DNA of 48,236 nucleotides, from positions 1 to 48,236 of the forward strand of contig JBFMCF010000124.1 in NCBI GenBank assembly GCA_040754625.1, in the 5' to 3' direction. The translations under genes were made by a program, and so were the position numbers. Each line of letters begins with the position of its first letter. Position 1 is the stretch's first letter. The notes below the pieces were generated by a model, which saw only the letters and a list, made by a program, of their open reading frames with translations, made no database searches and was not told where the DNA came from. The DNA comes from a bacterium. Its GTDB lineage: Bacteria; JACRDZ01; JAQUKH01. Below, one piece after another: positions 43,429-48,236 of the stretch.

Positions 43429-44757
43429 ATGGATTTAAAAGTTGCCCTGGATACGATGTGGGTCCTGGTTACGGCGATGCTTGTGTTTTTTATGAATCTT
43501 GGTTTTGCGTTTGTTGAGGCTGGCTTCGCGCGCGCTAAAAACTGCGTGAATATTTTATCGAAAAATTTCGTTGTATTCGCGGTTTCCTCGCTTGGATTTT
43601 TATTATTAGGATGGGGCCTTATGTTTGGAGACGGCAATGGTTTTATAGGTTTGAATGGGCTTTTATTTTTGGGCGGCGCGGATAATTCTCCCGCGGTTGG
43701 AGATGCTTACCAGGGTGTATATTCGGCTATGTCCTGGGCAGGTGTTCCTTTGATGGCAAAATTTTTCTTTCAGCTGGTTTTTTGCGGAACTGCCGCGACG
43801 ATTGTCTCCGGTGCTGTCGCGGAAAGGATTAAATACCTTTCGTTTATAATATTTTCTTTTATATTGACGATGTTTATTTATCCGGTTGTCGGACACTGGA
43901 TATGGGGCGGCGGTTGGCTTTCGAAAATGGGAATGTTTGATTTCTCGGGTTCAACAGTAATTCATTCGCTTGGCGGGTGGTCCGCTTTAGCGGGGATATT
44001 GGTGCTTGGGCCGCGTTTTGGAAAATATAACAGTGACGGCACAGTGAACGCTATCCCGGGGCATAATTTGTCCATGGCGACATTGGGAACTTTCGTCCTG
44101 TGGTTTGGTTGGTTCGGTTTTAATCCTGGTTCAACTATGGCCGCGAACGCGCAGGCTATAGGGCACATAGCCGTTACAACAAATACCGCGGCCGCGGCGG
44201 CAATAATGAGCGCGACGATATTTTCATGGGTATTTTTAGGAAAACCTGATCTTGGCATGACTCTGAACGGATGCCTGGCGGGCCTTGTCGCGATTACCGC
44301 GCCGTGCGCTTTTGTGAGCGTGGGGAGTTCCCTTATTATCGGCCTTATTGCCGGGGTCCTGGTGGTCCTTGCGGTAATATGGTTTGATAAAATTAAAATT
44401 GACGATCCAGTGGGCGCGACGTCCGTGCATCTCGCGAATGGAATTTTCGGGACGATATGCGTGGGCTTGTTCGCCCAGGACAAAATCACAGGCACCGCAA
44501 CAGGCAACGGACTCCTGTTCGGCGGCGGGACAAAACTTTTGTTCGCGCAATTAACAGGTGTTGTGAGCGTGGGATTATTTACTTTTCTTGCTTCATTGAT
44601 AACATGGATTATAATAAAAGCGGTATTTGGTTTAAGGGTCAGCTTGCAGGAGGAAATTGAGGGATTGGACATCGGGGAACACGGGAATTCGGCTTATCCC
44701 GAATTTTTGACGAGGAAACCGGGATATTCATTCCTGGGGGTAAAAAACGGAAATTAA
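43429..44757 (+). CDS. amt: Ammonium transporter Amt (second copy)
   Basis: A 442-residue Amt without the signal peptide and linker of the first copy; the core starts directly (DTMWVLVTAMLVFFMNLGFAF). Pore histidines lie in GSTVIHSLGGW and TSVHLANGIFG, the conserved aspartate in MFDFSGS. The two copies share the core but differ enough to be old duplicates. A good AGGAGAG site precedes the ATG. Confidence 0.96.
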   Translation: MDLKVALDTMWVLVTAMLVFFMNLGFAFVEAGFARAKNCVNILSKNFVVFAVSSLGFLLLGWGLMFGDGNGFIGLNGLLFLGGADNSPAVGDAYQGVYSAMSWAGVPLMAKFFFQLVFCGTAATIVSGAVAERIKYLSFIIFSFILTMFIYPVVGHWIWGGGWLSKMGMFDFSGSTVIHSLGGWSALAGILVLGPRFGKYNSDGTVNAIPGHNLSMATLGTFVLWFGWFGFNPGSTMAANAQAIGHIAVTTNTAAAAAIMSATIFSWVFLGKPDLGMTLNGCLAGLVAITAPCAFVSVGSSLIIGLIAGVLVVLAVIWFDKIKIDDPVGATSVHLANGIFGTICVGLFAQDKITGTATGNGLLFGGGTKLLFAQLTGVVSVGLFTFLASLITWIIIKAVFGLRVSLQEEIEGLDIGEHGNSAYPEFLTRKPGYSFLGVKNGN

Positions 44758-44804
44758 CGCCCCCTCAATCCCCCTCTTTAGTTAAAGAGGGGGAAGGGGG
44801 AGTT
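44756..44804 (+). repeat. Palindromic repeat (family 1) before the second glnK
   Basis: AAC.CCCCC...CCCCCTCTTTA paired with TAAAGAGGGGG...GGGGGAGTT. It overlaps the amt stop codon region and runs almost to the ribosome binding site of glnK. Confidence 0.85.
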
Positions 44805-44815
44805 GGAGAATAAAA

Positions 44816-45154
44816 ATGAAAAAAATTGAAGCGATAATAAGACCTGAAAAGATAGACGCGGTCAGGGTCGGCCTTGAAAAGGTCGGATACGCGGGCATAA
44901 TGATAACGGAGATACAGGGGCACGGCAAGCAGAAAGGAATCGTCCAGCAGTGGCGGGGTGAAAAATATAAGGTGGACCTCCTGCCAAAGATTAAAATTGA
45001 AATAATTGCGAAAGACACAGACGTGAAAAAAATAGTAAATACGGTAATCGACAACGCGAGAACCGGCGAAGTCGGCGACGGCAAGATATTCGTTTCGAAT
45101 ATCGAAAACACCATACGGATACGCACGGGCGAGGAAGGAGATATTGCGATTTAA
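44816..45154 (+). CDS. glnK: PII signal protein GlnK (second copy)
   Basis: A 112-residue PII protein close to the first copy (KKIEAIIRPEKIDAVRVGL; T-loop GIVQQWRGEKYKVDLLPK with Y51; EVGDGKIFVSNIENTIRIR). It is paired with the second amt, so each transporter has its own PII. It is the last gene before a strong terminator and closes the ammonium operon. Confidence 0.97.
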   Translation: MKKIEAIIRPEKIDAVRVGLEKVGYAGIMITEIQGHGKQKGIVQQWRGEKYKVDLLPKIKIEIIAKDTDVKKIVNTVIDNARTGEVGDGKIFVSNIENTIRIRTGEEGDIAI

Positions 45155-45173
45155 GAAAACTATTTATTCTCGT

Positions 45174-45201
45174 GGGCCCCGGTAATATCGGGGCCCTTTT
45201 T
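45174..45201 (+). terminator. Intrinsic terminator of the ammonium operon
   Basis: GGGCCCCG (45174-45181) pairs with CGGGGCCC (45189-45196) around a seven-base loop, followed by five Ts. Confidence 0.92.
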
Positions 45202-45265
45202 ATTTCAAACCACGGCCATTCGAAAAATTATTGATAAGGATATGAAATGTGATTTTATTTTTCTA

Positions 45266-45294
45266 TTAACAAATACGTATAATAGGCGTATATT
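45266..45294 (+). promoter_or_regulatory. Promoter with repeated operator-like words before the second toxin-antitoxin pair
   Basis: TTAACA (45266-45271), 17 bases, TATATT (45289-45294). The direct repeats CGTATAATA and CGTATATTA cover the spacer and -10, a plausible autoregulatory operator. AGGAGG follows at 45303-45308. Confidence 0.55.
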
Positions 45295-45318
45295 ATCAGC
45301 ATAGGAGGAATTACTGAG

Positions 45319-45548
45319 ATGCGAAAAGAAAAATTAAACATCACATTAGACAGGGATTTAATAGAATATGCAAAGATTTACGCGGAGCAACAACGGACGT
45401 CTATATCTGAAATTTTTACCGTGTTAAAGAGAACGACCCAACCGAGATAATCATAAGGGACCCTGAATTTAAGGAAGGCCTGCTGAAAACTATTTCCAAA
45501 ATACGCTCGGGAAAAATGAAATGGCATAAATACGATGAGGTGTTTTGA
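45319..45548 (+). pseudogene. Frameshifted antitoxin gene (RHH/DUF6364-like)
   Basis: The first frame reads MRKEKLNITLDRDLIEYAKI...TSISEIF, a ribbon-helix-helix antitoxin N-terminus, and then meets a stop at 45448. A second frame continues PTEIIIRDPEFKEGL...MKWHKYDEVF and ends at 45548, sharing one base with the toxin start. The two parts fit one antitoxin of about 76 residues with a one-base loss (or two-base gain) near 45415-45430. It may be a true mutation, a sequencing error or, less likely, programmed frameshifting. Confidence 0.7.
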
Positions 45549-45862
45549 TGAATGTCCTTTTCAGCGATGATTTTTTGGATTCCTTAAAAAAATACGGCTC
45601 GATAAAGAAGGACATAAAAAGAAAAGCGGACATGATTATTGAAAATCCCGTGGTTTTGGGTGAACCGTTGAAAGGCAATTTTAGAGGGTTTTATAGTTTT
45701 CCTGTAAAAAGGAATTTTATAATCATATTTTTATACTGTAAAGTCTGCCGCAAAAAAGGTGGCAATGAAACAGTCCGGTGCGGTGATTGTAACGATAATT
45801 CTGATGAAATAATCAAATTTATCGATATCGGCCCGCATGACAAGGCTTATGGGGAAAAATAA
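45548..45862 (+). CDS. ParE/RelE-family toxin
   Basis: A 104-residue protein with the RelE/ParE layout: FSDDFLDSLKKYGSIKKDIKRKADMI at the N-terminus, then GEPLKGNFRGFYSFPVKRNFIIIFLY and a C-terminal IDIGPHDKAYGEK like YafQ/HigB-type mRNA interferases. An unusual insertion CKVCRKKGGNETVRCGDC carries four cysteines and looks like a small zinc knuckle. Its antitoxin gene directly upstream is frameshifted. The ATG at 45548 overlaps that gene's stop. Confidence 0.75.
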   Translation: MNVLFSDDFLDSLKKYGSIKKDIKRKADMIIENPVVLGEPLKGNFRGFYSFPVKRNFIIIFLYCKVCRKKGGNETVRCGDCNDNSDEIIKFIDIGPHDKAYGEK

Positions 45863-45867
45863 ATAAT

Positions 45868-45980
45868 TGAGCAGTAGGGGAGTTTTTCCGACTGCTCACC
45901 CTGAGCAACGCGAAGGGGCTCTTGTATATTTATGGATCCTTCGTCACTTCGTTCCTCAGGAAACAACATCCCGAAAGTCG
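45868..45980. repeat. Gene-free stretch with dispersed palindromic fragments
   Basis: TGAGCAGT (45868-45875) pairs with ACTGCTCA (45891-45898). Next, CCCTGAGCAACGCGAAGGGG and CCTTCGTCACTTCGTTCCTCAGG-like arms (about 45899-45960) form an imperfect long inverted repeat of a kind found scattered in environmental genomes. I see no gene in 45863-46277. Confidence 0.6.
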
Positions 45981-45990
45981 TATTAAAAAG

Positions 45991-46032
45991 AAGCTGGATA
46001 ATATGACAAATGGGATATTATCCAGCTTTTCA
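45991..46032 (+). terminator. Strong intrinsic terminator
   Basis: AAGCTGGATAATAT (45991-46004) pairs perfectly with ATATTATCCAGCTT (46015-46028) around a 10-base loop, with Ts following. It insulates the toxin pair from the next transcription unit. Confidence 0.85.
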
Positions 46033-46080
46033 AATCTAATATTCGTAAACAGTTAGGTCAAGAAAATATTTTAATTGCCT

Positions 46081-46109
46081 TTGACAGAGATGTAAAAAAC
46101 TGATATTAT
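46081..46109 (+). promoter_or_regulatory. Strong promoter before the cassette-like region
   Basis: TTGACA (46081-46086), 17 bases, TATTAT (46104-46109). Transcription would start near 46116, just upstream of the nested palindromes. Confidence 0.7.
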
Positions 46110-46132
46110 CCAGAAAACTACATAATAATATG

Positions 46133-46265
46133 TTCTCCCCTTCGCTGCGCTCCGGGGAGAACGAGGCAGTTGAGCAGAGAACTCCTGTTTCACCCCTCCG
46201 CTCCGCTGCGGGGAGAACCAGGAGTTCGAACAGATGCCCTTCGGGCACTGCTCAACTGCCTCGTT
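46133..46265. repeat. GC-rich nested palindromes, cassette-boundary-like
   Basis: TTCTCCCC/GGGGAGAA (46133-46161) is followed by an 18-base arm AACGAGGCAGTTGAGCAG (46160-46177) whose perfect complement closes at 46248-46265. Inside are GAACTCCTG/CAGGAGTTC and GCCCTTCGGGC hairpins. The outer AAC...GTT ends and about 106-base length recall integron attC sites, but the arms pair without the unpaired spacers of proven attC sites. Confidence 0.55.
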
Positions 46266-46277
46266 ATTGGTGATATA

Positions 46278-46927
46278 TTGATTTATAAAAAAACAACTAC
46301 AATAATTTTAATTTTATTAACTCCTTTAATAATTGGAGCTTCTTTTTTCACAATTGAAACTAATTTTGATTCTTCTATTTCAATCGACAATGAACTAATT
46401 GGACAATGGAAAACAATAAACTTTAAAAATAAATTTGAAACAGATAAAGAAAAGGCTTTTAAAAATTTTTATTTATTAGGAAAAGTAGATATTATTATTA
46501 TGATATTATCTTTTCAAGTGAATTTGAATGGGAAAAATTAAAAAATGACAGCATTGATTTTGATATTGCCTATTTGAAAGGGATTCCATTTGAAGCGAAT
46601 TCAAAAAAATATATTGCTGTTCAGTTTTTATCTGTTTTAAAAGGAAAATCGTTTGAAAATAATCCAAATAAAGACCCGCATAAATATTTTTTATTATCAT
46701 ATGAAATTAATAACAATAAATTAATAACATTTCAAGTCCCAGATACAAATTTTATTAAAGCAATTAATAACAAAAGATTAAATGGTATTCATGATGGAAA
46801 AATAATATTATCAACAAATGTTCAATGTACCATAGAAGAGTTAATTAAATTTTTAACTGAAATAGAAATAAATGGAAAAAATATTAATGAAAGAGATATA
46901 ATTGAATTTCAAAAAGCAAATTATTGA
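46278..46927 (+). pseudogene. Frameshifted gene for an AT-rich exported hypothetical protein
   Basis: From a TTG near 46278 the frame reads a signal-peptide-like start (IILILLTPLIIGASFF) and continues to about 46490. There a (TAT)4 tract is read in frame -1 to give DIIFSSEFEWEKLKNDSIDFDIAYLKG and the rest to 46927, about 216 residues in all. I recognise no family. The gene is more AT-rich than the flanking palindromes. Slippage in the TAT repeat, real or a sequencing error, explains the break. Confidence 0.55.
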
Positions 46928-47107
46928 ACATAACTTATCATTACATCGGAAAATTGCCGCTATCGCGGCAATTTCCGCTGAACTCGGTGTTCAGGCGCGC
47001 TGCGCGCGCCTGAACGGCGAGTTGCGCTTTCGCACTCGCCCGATTTGTTCAGACGTCGCGCTGATTCGCGCTCCTGAACAAATCGTTCGAGCGCATTCGC
47101 CGTTAAA
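46928..47107. repeat. Cluster of four GC-rich hairpins between AT-rich genes
   Basis: Consecutive hairpins are TTGCCGC/GCGGCAA, TTCAGGCGCGC/GCGCGCCTGAA, GGCGAGT/CTCGCC and CGATTTGTTCAG/CTGAACAAATCG. The outer ends are ATAAC (46930) and CGTTAAAA (47101), again cassette-boundary-like. GC content is far above that of both neighbouring genes. Confidence 0.6.
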
Positions 47108-47596
47108 ATGAAATTAATAAAAATTAATTATTATATTGCATCATTTATATTTTTAATTCTATTTTTATTTTATCCTAAATATCTAAAAACCATGATAGAT
47201 TTTGGAAAGGCTGAAATAGAAGGCGAAGTGATAGAGATATATAAAGAACCTCAGGTTATCAACAATCCCCCAGAGCCATCTACATATTTTGTTGCCAAGA
47301 TTAAGGTTAATCGAATTCTACCGGGTTATGAAGGTGGGATGATATCTGAAATTGAACATGTAAAAGAAGACGGGGGAGAAGTAATTCTGGATATTTTTCA
47401 TATTGGGTATAAAACTGAATTGGATCAACGGACTTTTCTTCCCGATAAAATCTTTATTGGTACTCTCAGCTATTCATACAGAGAATATCATAAAATTCAT
47501 TCTTCCCAAACTGTATGGAGCCTTGAGTTATCAAAGATATTAAATGACTCAGAAACAGAAGACTATAAAAAGCAAGAAAAGGAAAGAAATAAATAA
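47108..47596 (+). CDS. Membrane-anchored hypothetical protein
   Basis: A 162-residue protein with an N-terminal hydrophobic anchor (IASFIFLILFLFYP) and a beta-rich outer part (AEIEGEVIEIYKEPQV, FVAKIKVNRILPGYEGG). No family is recognised. It overlaps the next ORF by 53 bases. Since that ORF has haem motifs but no export signal, the two may be one gene broken by a frameshift in the A-rich overlap. Confidence 0.55.
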   Translation: MKLIKINYYIASFIFLILFLFYPKYLKTMIDFGKAEIEGEVIEIYKEPQVINNPPEPSTYFVAKIKVNRILPGYEGGMISEIEHVKEDGGEVILDIFHIGYKTELDQRTFLPDKIFIGTLSYSYREYHKIHSSQTVWSLELSKILNDSETEDYKKQEKERNK

Positions 47597-47930
47597 ATAT
47601 ATAAATCCTCACACTAAACTTCCCTGTAAAGAATGTCATAAAAAAATGGAACAGTTTGACAAAGAGAAAGAAATTACCAAAAAAGAATTTAATTACGAAG
47701 AATTAAGCACGTTATGCAATAAATGTCATTCTCGCCGTCGTGACCGAGAGCATCCAGCGGAGTGTGCTCATACAGTTAAGCCTAAGATAGCGAAAGTTCC
47801 TCCGTCGAATTTTCCACTGAATTCTAACGGTGAAATTACATGTATTACCTGTCACAATGCATGTTCTAACTTTTCCAACCCACGTCTTCTACGTGGCGGA
47901 TTTAGTTGCACTATGTGTCACATAGTGTAG
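47544..47930 (+). CDS. Tetrahaem-motif ORF without its own signal peptide
   Basis: A 128-residue ORF with four CxxCH motifs (CKECH, CNKCH, CITCH, CTMCH), the pattern of a small multihaem cytochrome. Haem attachment needs export, yet the ORF begins with a lysine-rich, non-hydrophobic stretch inside the previous gene. A +1 frameshift joining it to the anchored ORF upstream would give an exported protein of about 270 residues. Confidence is for the haem-motif coding region, not the start. Confidence 0.6.
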   Translation: MTQKQKTIKSKKRKEINKYINPHTKLPCKECHKKMEQFDKEKEITKKEFNYEELSTLCNKCHSRRRDREHPAECAHTVKPKIAKVPPSNFPLNSNGEITCITCHNACSNFSNPRLLRGGFSCTMCHIV

Positions 47931-48045
47931 AAAAGTAGTAAAAAGCTTATGGTCGAGTAGACCAACAGAACTTCCCGGAAAGCTTGGGTACATAAAAGTA
48001 TAAAAGTTATGAAAATAAAAAACAAATAAAAGCTTTTAACCAGAT

Positions 48046-48109
48046 GCTCCACCGGATTTTGAACAGCCGGCAAAAAAATCGCCGTCTGTTCAAAACCGGT
48101 GAGCTTTTT
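48046..48109 (+). terminator. Long imperfect terminator hairpin
   Basis: GCTC/GAGC, ACCGG/CCGGT, TTTTGAACAG/CTGTTCAAAA and CGGC/GCCG stack with single-base bulges into one long stem, followed by five Ts. It separates the accessory region from the next gene. Confidence 0.75.
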
Positions 48110-48218
48110 CGTTTTGCCTGTCGAAAAACCCCTATTTTCATCAAAAAGTACTTTCTTTGTATTAAATAATCAGGTATAATGTAAACAATATATTATAACT
48201 GAAAGGAGAAAGCATTAA

Positions 48219-48236
48219 ATGGCCCGCTATAAGAAC
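48219..48236 (+). CDS. Start of a gene cut by the window end (perhaps rpsD)
   Basis: ATG with an AAAGGAGA site 10 bases upstream encodes MARYKN before the window ends. Ribosomal protein S4 often begins MARY, but six residues cannot decide it. A TATAAT lies at 48175-48180. Confidence 0.4.

Noticed and set aside
43962-44672. 236-codon minus-strand ORF across the second amt gene
   Set aside because: It is antisense to a clear Amt, has low-complexity Pro/Ala/Thr-rich composition typical of a shadow frame, and has no ribosome binding site.
46160-46265. A proven integron attC site
   Set aside because: The outer ends and length fit, but the arms are perfectly complementary, without extrahelical bases or an unpaired spacer, and no integrase is in the window; kept only as cassette-like.
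47940-48010. Structured RNA around GGTC/GACC with flanking AAGCTT words
   Set aside because: The hairpin has only four pairs and no family signature; I cannot distinguish it from chance.

Overview
The window comes from an uncultured, AT-rich, diderm bacterium with an anaerobic, electron-transfer lifestyle. An outer-membrane type beta-barrel protein, a lipoprotein, a PEP-CTERM exported protein and a very large multiheme c-type cytochrome point to a Gram-negative envelope. The nitrogenase is of the NifI1/NifI2-containing type found in methanogens, clostridia and several candidate phyla. I cannot name the phylum from sequence reading alone; an Omnitrophota-like or similar candidate phylum is a guess.

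Layout. 1-3.4 kb (minus strand): secD, secF and a DUF362 ferredoxin-like protein. 3.6-8.6 kb: a 1670-residue extracytoplasmic protein with 26 haem-binding motifs, a YVTN beta-propeller and a C-terminal fibronectin III domain, followed by a 19-codon ORF with a strong ribosome binding site and a terminator. 8.9-9.7 kb: a PIN toxin/antitoxin pair. 9.8-13.2 kb: dnaE. 13.3-25.7 kb: a tightly packed run of ten genes (accA, tsaC, an OadA-AccB fusion, then a flippase, glycosyltransferases, a WecA-like initiating transferase and a FAD enzyme) for fatty-acid/anaplerotic metabolism and surface polysaccharide. 25.7-30.2 kb: a sigma-factor-like gene, a coiled-coil lipoprotein and a PEP-CTERM protein. 30.5-39.3 kb: nifH-nifI1-nifI2-nifD-nifK-nifE-nifN-nifB. 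39.3-40.1 kb: a nucleotidyltransferase pair. 40.5-45.2 kb: a beta-barrel protein, amt, glnK, a small HTH protein, a second amt and a second glnK. 45.3-48 kb: an accessory zone with a frameshifted antitoxin, a toxin, GC-rich nested palindromes, short AT-rich genes (some frameshifted) and a small tetrahaem-motif ORF. The last 18 bases begin a new gene.

The most interesting signal is regulatory. Three leaders, in front of the sigma-factor-like gene, the nif cluster and the amt/glnK cluster, share one architecture: a promoter, two small hairpins whose six-base loops have A at position 1 and G at position 4, an intrinsic terminator whose 5' strand uses the 3' half of the second hairpin, and then a second hexaloop hairpin overlapping a second terminator. 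This is the signature of RNA targets of ANTAR-domain antiterminators. It suggests that nitrogen fixation and ammonium uptake here are switched by RNA-binding antitermination through two attenuators in series; I found no sigma-54 promoter before nifH. The nif and amt leaders also share a promoter motif (GGTTACC, 22 bases, TATAAT), so they look like one regulon. No ANTAR protein is encoded in the window.

A second theme is dispersed palindromic repeats. One family of about 47 bp (AAATCCCCC...GGGGGATTT) occurs between genes and also in frame inside tsaC and a glycosyltransferase gene, where it encodes the same extra peptide. Other families (GTAGGGGC...GCCCCTAC; CCCCGATG...CATCGGGG) lie in the ammonium operon and in the nitrogen leaders.
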